64,000 bases of DNA from Pedobacter namyangjuensis (GCF_003313325.1 NZ_QMHQ01000001.1:496001-560000); one strand, 5' to 3'; positions 27,036 through 35,471 are shown, counted from the first letter of the stretch. The notes: generated by a model from the sequence alone, not told the origin. A program made the numbers and translations.

Positions 27036-28406
27036 TTATCCAAATAGGAGACTAAAAACTTCTTCGATTTTGCTAACCGTTATTATTTCTATTTTAAATT
27101 TATCCTTAACTAATCCTTTTAGGTTATAATTTGAGATAAAAATCTTTTCGAAGCCTAGTTTTTCGGCCTCAGAAATGCGTTGCTCAATTCTGTTAACCGC
27201 TCTAATTTCACCCGACAAGCCAACTTCAGCAGCAAAGCATATTTTTGAGGAGATAAAAATATCTTCGTGAGATGAAATAATTGCTGCCATGATAGCTAAA
27301 TCTATGGCTGGATCTTCAACTTTAATACCGCCGGCAATATTTAAGAAAACATCTTTTGCACTTAGTCTAAAGCCACAACGTTTCTCTAAAACTGCTAACA
27401 GCATGTTCATACGTTTGGTATCGAAACCCGTTGCAGACCGTTGAGGCGTTCCGTAAGCTGCTACACTAACCAATGCTTGTGTTTCAATTAGCATGGGCCT
27501 GGCGCCTTCTAAAGTGGCGCCTATAGTTATTCCACTTAGTTCTTCATCACGCTGTGATAATAAGATTTCTGAGGGATTAGAAACCTCCCTAAGCCCGCTA
27601 CTTTGCATGGCATAGATACCCAACTCAGCAGCGGCGCCAAATCTATTTTTAATAGAGCGCAAAATGCGATAGATATGATGTCTATCACCTTCAAACTGCA
27701 GAACGGTATCCACCATGTGCTCTAAAATTTTCGGACCAGCAATTGCGCCGTCTTTGGTAATGTGGCCAATCAGAAAAACTGGCGTATTGGTTTCTTTAGC
27801 AAATCTTAAAAGTTCTGCAGTGCACTCTCTAACTTGAGATACACTTCCGGGCGTCGATTCGATATGAGCAGAGTGCAGGGTTTGAATAGAGTCTATAATG
27901 ACTATTTCTGGTTCTAATTGCTCTATCTGTTTAAAGATATTTTGCGTAGAAGTTTCTGTTAGAATATAACAGTTAGATTTTGGATCTTTTGTAATGCGTT
28001 CAGCCCGCATTTTTATCTGTTGTTCGCTCTCTTCACCAGATACATAAAGTACTTTTCTTCCTTCAACATTTAAAGCCAACTGCAACATTAAGGTTGATTT
28101 TCCGATACCTGGTTCGCCCCCAATTAAGGTAACGGAACCTGCGACTAAACCGCCCCCTAATACTCTATCGAGTTCAGCATCACTGGTTGTTGTTCTTTCC
28201 TCGTCGGCGCTCTGTATTTCCTCAACCTTGTTTGGTTTGTTTAATCGTTGCGTGCCACTAGCCGATTTCCATGTTGCAACGTTTCCTTTGTCTATTATTT
28301 CTTCCACAAAGGTATTCCATTGATTACATGAAGGGCATTTGCCAAGCCATTTTGCAGATTCGTAGCCACAGCTTTGACAGAAATATGCTGATTTAGTTTT
28401 AGCCAA
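27036..28406 (-). CDS. radA: DNA repair protein RadA/Sms
   Basis: RadA is a RecA-like ATPase that drives branch migration in recombination repair. The 456-residue product has an N-terminal zinc finger (Cys10, 13, 24, 27), Walker A GGEPGIGKST at 96-105, the RadA-specific KNRFG motif near residue 255 and a C-terminal Lon-like domain (SAKDVFLNIAGGIKVEDPAIDLAI, then SGEIRAVNRIEQRI). The start is TTG at 28404-28406: a stop lies three codons upstream in frame and no ATG precedes the zinc finger. It is transcribed alone. Confidence 0.97.
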   Translation of the reverse strand: MAKTKSAYFCQSCGYESAKWLGKCPSCNQWNTFVEEIIDKGNVATWKSASGTQRLNKPNKVEEIQSADEERTTTSDAELDRVLGGGLVAGSVTLIGGEPGIGKSTLMLQLALNVEGRKVLYVSGEESEQQIKMRAERITKDPKSNCYILTETSTQNIFKQIEQLEPEIVIIDSIQTLHSAHIESTPGSVSQVRECTAELLRFAKETNTPVFLIGHITKDGAIAGPKILEHMVDTVLQFEGDRHHIYRILRSIKNRFGAAAELGIYAMQSSGLREVSNPSEILLSQRDEELSGITIGATLEGARPMLIETQALVSVAAYGTPQRSATGFDTKRMNMLLAVLEKRCGFRLSAKDVFLNIAGGIKVEDPAIDLAIMAAIISSHEDIFISSKICFAAEVGLSGEIRAVNRIEQRISEAEKLGFEKIFISNYNLKGLVKDKFKIEIITVSKIEEVFSLLFG

Positions 28407-28494
28407 TTTGAATTACGATTTTAGATTTACGAATGACGATTTGTTAGCACGAATTTAAACCTAATCGCCTTAAAAAATAGATTTAGTTTTAAAC

Positions 28495-28529
28495 AAAAAA
28501 GCCTGATTTCTACTGAAACCAGGCTTTTT
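28495..28529 (-). terminator. Terminator after RNase G
   Basis: GCCTGATTTC (28501-28510) pairs with GAAACCAGGC (28515-28524), one mismatch, with A and T runs on either side. It lies 26 bp past the minus-strand stop at 28555. Confidence 0.85.
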
Positions 28530-28554
28530 AAATTCGTCGATTTTAAATCGGAAA

Positions 28555-30105
28555 TTATAATTTAATTTCTTCGTCTTTTGATGATAAGAAATGAAACTCT
28601 GTTAGATTATACGATGATATCGCCCTTACCTTAATACGTTGGCCAAACTTAAAGAACCATTTCATTTGTAATGAATAAATTCCCTTTTTTATATAGGCCG
28701 CAATATACGGGTGTACGCATAAAGTAATTTTCTTCTCGTTCTGCTCTTGCAAAATATAATTCAAATTACTTTCTATATCATCCATTAAAACAATACTTGC
28801 TTTAATTTCGCCAGTTCCATCACAAGTAGGGCATTTTTCTACCGTTACAATGTTCATTTCTGGCCTAACTCTTTGACGCGTAATTTGTACCAGACCAAAT
28901 TTACTAGGAGGTAAAATGGTGTGTTTGGCACGGTCTAACAACATCAGTTCTCGCAAATAATCAAAAAGAATTTTACGGTTTGCCGGTTTATGCATATCGA
29001 TAAAATCGATTACTACAATACCGCCCATATCTCTTAATCTTAATTGACGAGCAATTTCTTTAGCTGCTTCTTTATTTACTTGAAGCGCATTTTCTTCTTG
29101 GTTTTCCTTACTTGCAGTTCTATTACCACTATTTACATCAATAACGTGTAAAGCTTCGGTATGTTCTACAACTAAATAAGCACCACCGGCAAGATTTACG
29201 GTTTTGCCAAAACCATTTTTGATTTGCTTTTCGACACTAAAATGTTCGAAGATTGGCTCTTTGTGCTTGTAAAGTTTTACAATTTTTTCCATCTCCGGAG
29301 AGATTTCGTGCACGTACGAGCGGATGTCTTCAAATACACTAGGGTCGTTAACGTAAACGTTAGCAAAATCTGTACTTAAAATATCTCTGATTAGGGTAGA
29401 AGTACGATCCATCTCCCCCCAAACCCGTTTAGAAGGCTCTGCGTCTGGCAGTTTTTTCGAAAAACTTTCCCATTTAGAAACAGAGTCTAATAAATCTTTT
29501 TGTAATTCGGCAACTCCTTTTCCTTCGGAAACCGTTCTAATGATTACACCAAAATTTTTCGGTTTAATACTTTCGATAATCTTCTTTAGTCGATTACGTT
29601 CGGTATTGCTTTTAATCTTTTTAGAAATCGATATAACGTTTGAAAAGGGCACTAAAACAATATACCTACCTGCAATAGATAAGTCAGAGCTTAATCTCGG
29701 GCCTTTAGTAGAAATTGGTTCTTTTGCAATTTGAACGGGAATGATCAAATTTTTACTAACAATGTCGGATATCTTACCCGCTTTATTTATGTCAGCCTCA
29801 AGTTTAAAATTATCTAATAAAGTTCCATCAACTGTGCCGTTGCGCTTAATTTTTGTTAGCTTAATTAACGACTGAACTTGCGGACCTAAATCGAAATAAT
29901 GCAAAAAAGCATCTTTCTCATAACCAACGTCAACAAAAGCAGCATTTAAGCCGGGCATAATTTTTTTTATGCGGCCTAAGTAGATGTCGCCTACGGCGTA
30001 ATTGTTGTTAACGTGTTCTTTATGAAGCTCTACAAGTTGTTTGTCTTCAATCAAAGCTATGGTTGCCCCCGTGGGAGCCGAATCGATTATTAATTCCTTT
30101 ACCAA
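28555..30105 (-). CDS. rng: Ribonuclease G/E
   Basis: A 516-residue endoribonuclease of the RNase E/G family, acting on rRNA precursors and mRNA. Residues about 36-130 form the S1 domain (AVGDIYLGRIKKIMPGLNAAFVDVGYEKDAFLHY). The catalytic region has VVEHTEALHVIDVNSG and later GGIVVIDFIDMH, with the metal-binding Asp residues. The zinc-link CPTCDGTGE lies near residue 425. There is no C-terminal degradosome scaffold, so it resembles RNase G. The start appears to be TTG at 30105, since an in-frame TAG lies two codons upstream. It probably follows the small ribosomal protein gene but is separated from it by a terminator. Confidence 0.95.
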   Translation of the reverse strand: MVKELIIDSAPTGATIALIEDKQLVELHKEHVNNNYAVGDIYLGRIKKIMPGLNAAFVDVGYEKDAFLHYFDLGPQVQSLIKLTKIKRNGTVDGTLLDNFKLEADINKAGKISDIVSKNLIIPVQIAKEPISTKGPRLSSDLSIAGRYIVLVPFSNVISISKKIKSNTERNRLKKIIESIKPKNFGVIIRTVSEGKGVAELQKDLLDSVSKWESFSKKLPDAEPSKRVWGEMDRTSTLIRDILSTDFANVYVNDPSVFEDIRSYVHEISPEMEKIVKLYKHKEPIFEHFSVEKQIKNGFGKTVNLAGGAYLVVEHTEALHVIDVNSGNRTASKENQEENALQVNKEAAKEIARQLRLRDMGGIVVIDFIDMHKPANRKILFDYLRELMLLDRAKHTILPPSKFGLVQITRQRVRPEMNIVTVEKCPTCDGTGEIKASIVLMDDIESNLNYILQEQNEKKITLCVHPYIAAYIKKGIYSLQMKWFFKFGQRIKVRAISSYNLTEFHFLSSKDEEIKL

Positions 30106-30169
30106 AAGCTACAGATTTTAGAGCAAGCGAATGCTCTATTACACATGGACCAAAAAACGTTTGTAACCC

Positions 30170-30205
30170 AAAAACAAACGCCTGATTTCTCGGGCGTTTG
30201 TTTTT
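30170..30205 (-). terminator. Terminator after the COX24-type protein gene
   Basis: AAAAACAAACGCC (30170-30182) and GGCGTTTGTTTTT (30193-30205) form a perfect 13-bp stem with T-rich ends on both strands. It lies 27 bp beyond the stop of the 29-residue gene and upstream of rng. Confidence 0.9.
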
Positions 30206-30231
30206 GGCCATACATTAAGAAATAGGAAATC

Positions 30232-30321
30232 CTATTTTTTCTTATGTCTGTTTTTTCTTAAACGTTTTTTGCGTTTGTGGGTAGCCATTTTATGTCTTTT
30301 TCTTTTTTTACCGCTTGGCAT
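30232..30321 (-). CDS. 29-residue AURKAIP1/COX24-type (bS22/mS38-like) ribosomal protein
   Basis: An ATG at 30321 opens a 29-codon frame ending TAG at 30232. The product begins MPSGKKRKRHKMATHKRKKR and ends RLRKNRHKKK; 19 of 29 residues are Lys, Arg or His. This is the short protein found almost unchanged in Bacteroidota and annotated as a COX24-domain protein, related to mitochondrial mS38 and mycobacterial bS22, which sit at the decoding region of the small subunit. Identification rests on memory of the family sequence. It has its own terminator at 30170 and lies 37 bp downstream of the TPR gene, on the same strand. Confidence 0.88.
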   Translation of the reverse strand: MPSGKKRKRHKMATHKRKKRLRKNRHKKK

Positions 30322-30358
30322 AATCTTAAAATTTAAATGTTTTTTATTAATTTATTAA

Positions 30359-31225
30359 CTAACGTTTACTCTCAAGCTCAGCTACCTTTTTATCAATAAA
30401 AGATGATAAAGTTGGGCTTGCTGCTAATTTTTTGCTATTTGAATAAGCGTCTATTGCTTCTTTGTTTTTGCCTAATGATTCATAAGCCGTAGCTAAATAA
30501 AAGTAGGCATCTGGTGTTGCTTTAATATTGCTAATAATATCGTTAAAACGAATTATTGCTTTATCAAACTGGCCAGATTTAATCGCAAACATACCTAAAT
30601 TCATATTTGCTTTTAGGTTTTTCGGATCTTTTTTAACAACTTCCATTAACATCGCTATACCTTTCATTGGTGCACCTAAACCATTTACTATGGTTATACC
30701 CAATCCGGTTTTAGCATCGTTGCTGGTACTATCTAATGCTAACGCATTTGTAAAGCTAGTATTAGCTTTTTGCAACATAACTACACGACTAGTTTCATCC
30801 TCACGTAAGTTATCGAAGGCTTTCATGAAACGATTACCCGCATCTAACCAGTTGTTTAGCGCTGGCTCAGCTTTGGCAACTATTTCTAAATATAAACCAC
30901 TTGGTATCGCTTGTTCAACATCATCCCATTTCTGGGCTAATAATTTGGCTTCGGCAATTTTTTGAGCGCCAGATGCATTTTGATAGCGTTCTTCTATAGC
31001 GGCAATTTGTTTTGCTACAGAAGTGCTTACCAAATTTTTGGCGGTGGTAGATGCTTCTTCTAAACTAATTTGTGCGGTTGCAGGTTGTTCAACAGGGGCA
31101 TCGGTTTTACCGTTTTCCGCAGTTGGCTCAACTAACCCTTTAATATCACGTGTAAACAAAAACCCAATTAAAAGCAGCGTAACTGCAATTAAAATAGTTT
31201 GTTTAGAACGGATACTAGTCATCAT
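30359..31225 (-). CDS. TPR-repeat membrane-anchored protein
   Basis: A 288-residue protein with one N-terminal membrane helix (about residues 10-24, TILIAVTLLLIGFLF). A low-complexity linker follows, then helical repeats. The last part has clear TPRs: NLKANMNLGMFAIKSGQFDKAIIRFNDII and DAYFYLATAYESLGKNKEAIDAYSNSKKL. It is probably a periplasm-facing or cytoplasmic scaffold; no partner can be named. It follows the HU gene by five bases, so the two share a transcript. Confidence 0.85.
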   Translation of the reverse strand: MMTSIRSKQTILIAVTLLLIGFLFTRDIKGLVEPTAENGKTDAPVEQPATAQISLEEASTTAKNLVSTSVAKQIAAIEERYQNASGAQKIAEAKLLAQKWDDVEQAIPSGLYLEIVAKAEPALNNWLDAGNRFMKAFDNLREDETSRVVMLQKANTSFTNALALDSTSNDAKTGLGITIVNGLGAPMKGIAMLMEVVKKDPKNLKANMNLGMFAIKSGQFDKAIIRFNDIISNIKATPDAYFYLATAYESLGKNKEAIDAYSNSKKLAASPTLSSFIDKKVAELESKR

Positions 31226-31230
31226 ACTTA

Positions 31231-31527
31231 TTAAGCTTTAGTTTTTTTAGAGTTGTTTTTAACTTTATCTACGAATACTTTAGCTGGTTTAAAGCTAGGT
31301 ACGAAGTGTTCTGGGATAATAATTGCAGTGTTTTTAGAAATATTTCTAGCAGTTTTTTGTGCTCTCTTTTTAACAACAAAACTGCCAAATCCTCTAACGT
31401 ATACATTTTCGCCGCCAATCATGCTATTCTTGATTACCTTGAAAAATGCCTCAACCGTCTCCTGCACGTCTACTTTTTCAATTCCTGTTTTTGTTGATAT
31501 TTCTGAAATAATATCTGCCTTAGTCAT
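31231..31527 (-). CDS. hup: HU-family DNA-binding protein
   Basis: A 98-residue nucleoid protein. MTKADIISEISTKTG begins the dimerisation helices. GGENVYVRGFGSFVVKKRAQKTARN forms the beta-arm base, and IIIPEHFVPSFKPAKVFVDKV closes the domain. The C-terminal tail (KNNSKKTKA) is basic. HU dimers bend DNA without sequence specificity; the proline near the arm tip is preserved. A minus-strand TACTTTTG box at 31589-31582 lies about 55 bp upstream. Co-transcribed with the TPR gene. Confidence 0.95.
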   Translation of the reverse strand: MTKADIISEISTKTGIEKVDVQETVEAFFKVIKNSMIGGENVYVRGFGSFVVKKRAQKTARNISKNTAIIIPEHFVPSFKPAKVFVDKVKNNSKKTKA

Positions 31528-31581
31528 ATTTTTATATTTATTAAGTTATTGTATTATATAGTTATAACTGTTTTGGGGTTG

Positions 31582-31589
31582 CAAAAGTA
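31582..31589 (-). promoter_or_regulatory. -7 element for the HU gene
   Basis: TACTTTTG on the minus strand matches TAnnTTTG, 55 bp before the HU start codon. No good -33 box is visible. Confidence 0.4.
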
Positions 31590-31660
31590 TTGCTTTTTAA
31601 TGAGATAGGAAAATAAAAGATGATTTATTTACTTCAACATTAATCATGAAATTGCAAGTT

Positions 31661-31693
31661 TTGATGAAATGCTAATTTTTGATAGTATTTTTG
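31661..31693 (+). promoter_or_regulatory. Candidate promoter for mutY
   Basis: TTG at 31661-31663 and TATTTTTG at 31686-31693 are 22 bp apart. The -7 box ends 5 nt before the mutY ATG at 31699, implying little or no leader. Confidence 0.5.
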
Positions 31694-31698
31694 CCCTA

Positions 31699-32757
31699 AT
31701 GAACTTTCAAAACGAAATCATTAATTGGTATTTAGTTAATAAGCGAGACTTGCCTTGGCGTAATACCACTGATGCCTATGTGATTTGGCTCTCGGAAATT
31801 ATTCTACAACAAACTAGGGTAGAGCAAGGCATGCCTTATTTCAATAAGTTTCTGGAAAATTTTCCTACGGTGGTGGATTTTGCAAATGCAAGCGAGCAAG
31901 AAGTATTAAAGTTGTGGCAGGGCTTGGGTTATTACTCAAGGGCTAGGAATATGTTGTTTACCGCAAAACAGGTTCTAACTCATCACGATGGTAACTTTCC
32001 GAAAAGTTACGATGTGCTTATAAAACTGAAAGGAATTGGAGATTATACTGCTGCCGCGATTTCCTCATTTGCTAACAATGAAGCTAAAGCTGTGGTGGAT
32101 GGGAATGTTTATAGAGTGCTCGCCAGATATTTCGGCATCCAGGAACCGATAAATTCTACAGTTGGCAAGAAAATTTTTGCAAAATTGGCACAAGAGCTTA
32201 TTCCCCATCAGCGCCCTGCAATTTATAACCAAGCCACCATGGAGTTTGGCGCCTTACAGTGCAAGCCAAAACAACCACTATGTGGTACTTGCCCGTTGCA
32301 GTTAGGTTGTTATGCACTTGCAAATAATCTGGTGGATGTTTTGCCAATAAAACTTAAGAAGTTAAAAGTAAAGGAGAGATTCATAAACTACTTTGTAACA
32401 AACCAGGAAGACATTATTTTAACAAAAAAGAGAAACGCTGGCGACGTTTGGCAACAGATGTATGATTTTCCGTTGATAGAAACTGAGGTTGAAGTAGATG
32501 GAAATGAGCAGGAATTTGTTAATGAGGTTAGAAGTTTTTTTGGCGAAAGTGCCAAAATCAAGCTTATAAGCAAAAAGAAACACATTTTAACGCACCAAAT
32601 TATATATGTTCAATTTTTTGCATTAGAGAATTATATGATTAACTTTAATCTACATGCAGAAATAAAATCGGTTTCTTATTCGCAATTTGAAGAGTTGCCA
32701 CAACCAAAGGTGATTAACGATTTTTTTGAAGCTTATTTGAAAAACAAACCAAAATAA
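31699..32757 (+). CDS. mutY: A/G-specific adenine glycosylase
   Basis: MutY removes adenine mispaired with 8-oxoguanine. From the ATG at 31699 the product has 352 residues and begins MNFQNEIINWYLVNKRDLPWR, aligning with the family N-terminus; an upstream start would overlap the promoter. Catalytic Glu33 lies in EIILQQTRVEQ. The helix-hairpin-helix is LKGIGDYTAAAI (110-121), followed by Asp134 in VVDGNV. Four Cys (188, 195, 198, 204) have the C-x6-C-x2-C-x5-C spacing of the 4Fe-4S cluster. The C-terminal NUDIX-like 8-oxoG-recognition domain follows. ssb starts 4 bp after its stop. Confidence 0.97.
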   Translation: MNFQNEIINWYLVNKRDLPWRNTTDAYVIWLSEIILQQTRVEQGMPYFNKFLENFPTVVDFANASEQEVLKLWQGLGYYSRARNMLFTAKQVLTHHDGNFPKSYDVLIKLKGIGDYTAAAISSFANNEAKAVVDGNVYRVLARYFGIQEPINSTVGKKIFAKLAQELIPHQRPAIYNQATMEFGALQCKPKQPLCGTCPLQLGCYALANNLVDVLPIKLKKLKVKERFINYFVTNQEDIILTKKRNAGDVWQQMYDFPLIETEVEVDGNEQEFVNEVRSFFGESAKIKLISKKKHILTHQIIYVQFFALENYMINFNLHAEIKSVSYSQFEELPQPKVINDFFEAYLKNKPK

Positions 32758-32761
32758 AACT

Positions 32762-33184
32762 ATGTCGGGTATTAATAAAGTTATTTTAGTTGGGCATCTG
32801 GGCAAAGATCCAGAAGTTCGACACTTAGATGGTGGAGTTACCGTTGCGAGCTTCCCGCTTGCTACTTCAGAAACATTTAATAAGGACGGCAAACGTGTTG
32901 AGCAAACTGAATGGCATAATATTGTGCTATGGCGTGGTTTGGCAGAGGTAGCATCTAAATATCTGCAAAAAGGAAAGCTTGTTTACATTGAGGGTAAACT
33001 ACGCACTCGTTCTTTTGAAGATAAGGAAAAGGTTAAAAAGTATGTAACAGAAGTTGTGGCAGAAAACTTTACGATGTTGGGTAGAAAAAGCGATTTCGAA
33101 AATACGCCAAGCACCCCAACGCCAAAAAGCGAAAACGAATACACCACTGATTCGGTAGCTGAAACTGGCGATTTGCCATTCTAA
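32762..33184 (+). CDS. ssb: Single-stranded DNA-binding protein
   Basis: A 140-residue SSB. The OB fold runs from MSGINKVILVGHLGKDPEVRHLDGGVTVASF to about residue 105, with WHNIVLWRGLAEVASKYLQKGKLVYIEGKL. A disordered linker leads to the acidic tail ending GDLPF, the site that binds partner repair proteins. It forms a tetramer on single-stranded DNA. It lies directly after mutY and is transcribed with it. A bidirectional terminator follows. Confidence 0.97.
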   Translation: MSGINKVILVGHLGKDPEVRHLDGGVTVASFPLATSETFNKDGKRVEQTEWHNIVLWRGLAEVASKYLQKGKLVYIEGKLRTRSFEDKEKVKKYVTEVVAENFTMLGRKSDFENTPSTPTPKSENEYTTDSVAETGDLPF

Positions 33185-33190
33185 ATAAAT

Positions 33191-33220
33191 AAAAGGCTTC
33201 GTATTCTCGAGGCCTTTTTT
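33191..33220. terminator. Bidirectional terminator
   Basis: AAAAGGCTTCG and CGAGGCCTTTT form a hairpin with one mismatch and a T-run, between the convergent ssb and 70-residue membrane-protein genes. Confidence 0.8.
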
Positions 33221-33431
33221 ATTTATCATTTCTTTTAACGTGGTCTGCTAATTCATAGCATTTTCGTTCCTGTTTGTTCTTATCTAAAAATAATAACACC
33301 ACCAAAGAGATTACTGGTATCAGGAAGGAGATCAAAAACCAAAACCAAAAATTTTTCCCAATACTTTTGGCATAAATTCCGGCAACTAATTGCGGAATTA
33401 TCAGAACCGCTATAAGTATTAATTCGGGCAT
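33219..33431 (-). CDS. Small two-helix membrane protein
   Basis: A 70-residue protein with two hydrophobic helices: residues about 3-20 (ELILIAVLIIPQLVAGIY) and 28-47 (FWFWFLISFLIPVISLVVLL), followed by a charged cytoplasmic tail. The GKNFWFWFLISFLIPV segment is common in small Bacteroidota membrane proteins of unknown role. It is convergent with ssb and ends in the shared terminator. Confidence 0.65.
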   Translation of the reverse strand: MPELILIAVLIIPQLVAGIYAKSIGKNFWFWFLISFLIPVISLVVLLFLDKNKQERKCYELADHVKRNDK

Positions 33432-33534
33432 GGCTTAAAGTTTAATGGTTAGCAAATATCTAAACTAATATTGTAAATGTTAAGGGGTGTTAAAATTTTA
33501 ATTTTCAGTAAGTTGTGTTCTATCTTAGTGTTAT

Positions 33535-34287
33535 ATGAGATGGATTTTACTTATTTTGTTTTCTTTTTATCTTCCAAACGTCTTCGCGCAAAAGCTAAGT
33601 GGTTTTGTTAAGGATGCGGTTTCTCATAATCCAATAGCTAATGCACAAGTTCACACTGTAAAAAATACAGTTATTACCGATGCGCAAGGCAAGTTTGAAC
33701 TGGCTGATGTAAAGGCCGGCGATAAGTTTAGCATTAGAATAATGGGCTACGAAATAAAGGAGTTAACGGTGGTGGCAGTTAATCCTGCGCCAATAACCGT
33801 CTATTTAAATTTAGATGCGGTAAGCTTAAACACCGTGGTTATTTCTACAAAGAGAGATTACAAAAAAGATTCTACAGATATAAGAAACCAGTTCGCTTCT
33901 GTATTCGCCTATAAACCGCCAAGTTTTACAGACATGTTTGTAACGGTAGATCCTAGTTATAGATCGCCCCACGCTAACATAAATCCAAATTCTACGGCCT
34001 CTATTTTAAGATTCAATGCACTTTCGGCATTTAAACTATTTGGTAAAAAGAATAAACAAACATCAAAAGCTAAAGAAATGCTGTTAAGCGATGAGCGAGA
34101 AAAAGCTATAGACAATAGGTTTTCGAAAGAATTTGTAATGTCTGTTGTGCCATTAACAGGAAATGACCTGTTGGCGTTTATGGATAAGTACCGTCCTAAA
34201 CCAAATGATTTAAAACAGATGAATGGCTATGAGTTGGTTGGTTACATCAAAAAATCGTACGCTGAGTTTATAAAAGCTAACCAATAA
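33535..34287 (+). CDS. Secreted protein with N-terminal carboxypeptidase-regulatory-like domain
   Basis: A 250-residue exported protein. A signal peptide ends VFAQ. Residues about 20-100 are a carboxypeptidase-D-regulatory-like beta-sandwich (LSGFVKDAVSHNPIANAQVHTV, then GKFELADVKAGDKFSIRIMGYE and LNTVVIS). The remainder has no domain I recognise; it includes FTDMFVTVDPSYRSPHANINPNSTAS and is probably helical near its end. There is no barrel, so it is not a TonB receptor. Monocistronic, with terminator at 34286. Confidence 0.8.
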   Translation: MRWILLILFSFYLPNVFAQKLSGFVKDAVSHNPIANAQVHTVKNTVITDAQGKFELADVKAGDKFSIRIMGYEIKELTVVAVNPAPITVYLNLDAVSLNTVVISTKRDYKKDSTDIRNQFASVFAYKPPSFTDMFVTVDPSYRSPHANINPNSTASILRFNALSAFKLFGKKNKQTSKAKEMLLSDEREKAIDNRFSKEFVMSVVPLTGNDLLAFMDKYRPKPNDLKQMNGYELVGYIKKSYAEFIKANQ

Positions 34288-34316
34288 AAAAGCACCACAA
34301 TTGTGATGCTTTTTTT
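34286..34316. terminator. Bidirectional terminator
   Basis: AAAAAGCA-C-CACAA pairs with TTGTG-A-TGCTTTTT around 34300. It can end both the plus-strand gene at 34287 and the minus-strand gene stopping at 34319. Confidence 0.8.
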
Positions 34317-34318
34317 GA

Positions 34319-34492
34319 TTATTGACCGCGTTTTCTGACGTTGTCTTTGTTACTGGTTTGATCTGATCTTTGTCCGCCGGCATTGGTTATGCCATTTTGC
34401 TTTTTATCAACTTTAACATCGTGATTAGCCCTATCTGCTATAGAGCTTCCTTGCACATTTGCATTGTTTTTTGGGATATTTACATTTTTCAT
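34319..34492 (-). CDS. 57-residue hydrophilic protein
   Basis: An ATG at 34492 opens a 57-codon frame ending TAA at 34319, beside a terminator. The product is Asn/Lys/Gln-rich and lacks hydrophobic segments. It begins MKNVNIPKNNANVQGSS and ends NKDNVRKRGQ, with GITNAGGQRSDQTS near the middle. It is probably disordered. The clean end at the terminator and the coding-like codon use support a real gene. Function unknown; not assigned to a family. Confidence 0.55.
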   Translation of the reverse strand: MKNVNIPKNNANVQGSSIADRANHDVKVDKKQNGITNAGGQRSDQTSNKDNVRKRGQ

Positions 34493-34607
34493 GGCTCAAA
34501 TAATTTAGTTTACAATTAATTACGCAGAGCGATATATAGTTACAACCGAATGTGAACTGGTTTTGTTTTGAATTTGCAGGAAATTATTTGACGAGTTACA
34601 GAACCTG

Positions 34608-34684
34608 CGTGAGGGATAGTAAAGAAAAGCCCGGAGGCCATAGCTTGCCTAGGCTGAGGACTTGTAATGTATAGCCCGACCCTT
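34608..34684 (+). repeat. Dispersed repeat copy
   Basis: The stretch has GCGTGAGGGATAGTAAAG, then AAAAGCCC, a central hairpin, GGACTTGTAATG and TATAGCCCGACC. It shares the outer blocks with the repeats at 24421 and 52561 but has a different centre. It lies in the 34493-34768 gap, which has no gene. Confidence 0.6.
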
Positions 34685-34721
34685 TAGGGGCACGCCCAAA
34701 TTTTAAAAAAAGGCGTAAAAG

Positions 34722-34755
34722 AAGCCGTTCCTAAATATAAGAAACGGCTTTTGTA
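34722..34755 (-). terminator. Terminator after the outer-membrane barrel gene
   Basis: AAGCCGTT (34722-34729) pairs with AACGGCTT (34743-34750). It lies 14-47 bp past the minus-strand stop at 34769, with a moderate T-rich tail. Confidence 0.7.
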
Positions 34756-34768
34756 ATATTTTTTTAGC

Positions 34769-35389
34769 CTAGAATTTAATTCCTAAACCAACTTGAAATA
34801 CTTGGTTTTTGAATTCTGGAGTGTTAGAAGATCCGTCTCTGTTGTTTTTTTGGAAGTCTAAAGCATAGCGACCATTAATACCAACTTGGTTGTTGAAATC
34901 GTATCTAAAACCAATTACACCGCCAACTAAACTCTTTTTAAAACGGTCTGATTCGTCTTCGATAATTTGCTGTTCTACGGTTCCAAATCCGTTTTCAAAT
35001 TTATTGTCTGTTGATAAAAGGAAAGAAACCTGTGGACCAGCAACTACATTTAAACCTTCGGCCAATCTAATGCTAGCTAAAATTGGCAAGTCGATAAAGT
35101 GGGTACGTTGCGTAAAATCTCCAAGTACGGTTTCTGCTTTGTAACCTTTGGTAGAGTAAAGTAACTCTGGGGTAAACGCTAAATTTTCTAACAGTTTAAT
35201 GTCTAACGTTAAACCTGCATGGTAACCTACCAAATAATCGGTTTTAAAGTCGTTATTGCCGTCGTCTTTAATAATATTAGAGAAGTTGGCACCTGCTTTT
35301 GCACCGATTCTAACTAACTTGTCTGTACTTTGAGCGTTGGCAACTCCTGTTATAAACAAGGCAATTGCAAGGATAAATATTCTTTTCAT
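34769..35389 (-). CDS. Porin-family outer-membrane beta-barrel protein (OMP_b-brl_2)
   Basis: From the ATG at 35389 the product has 206 residues. A signal peptide ends ANAQ. Alternating strands follow: VRIGAKAGANFSNII, YLVGYHAGLTLDIKLLENLAFTPELLYSTKGY, FIDLPILASIRLAEGLNVVAGPQVSFLL. It ends FQVGLGIKF, a typical barrel terminus. A longer in-frame extension to 35755 is rejected because the signal peptide begins here. A perfect TAGAACA-n5-TGTTCTA palindrome lies 64 bp upstream. It is probably a small structural or stress-related barrel; substrate unknown. Confidence 0.88.
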   Translation of the reverse strand: MKRIFILAIALFITGVANAQSTDKLVRIGAKAGANFSNIIKDDGNNDFKTDYLVGYHAGLTLDIKLLENLAFTPELLYSTKGYKAETVLGDFTQRTHFIDLPILASIRLAEGLNVVAGPQVSFLLSTDNKFENGFGTVEQQIIEDESDRFKKSLVGGVIGFRYDFNNQVGINGRYALDFQKNNRDGSSNTPEFKNQVFQVGLGIKF

Positions 35390-35452
35390 GTCTTTTTGTT
35401 TTAAACAATATTGATTTTTGATGTGAGCTAAGGAATAAATGTGCCAAAGTTT

Positions 35453-35471
35453 TAGAACACTGCTTGTTCTA
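35453..35471. promoter_or_regulatory. Candidate operator palindrome
   Basis: TAGAACA-CTGCT-TGTTCTA is a perfect 7-bp inverted repeat with a 5-bp spacer, 64 bp upstream of the barrel gene on its promoter side. Its size and symmetry fit a dimeric regulator. The regulator is unknown. Confidence 0.5.
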
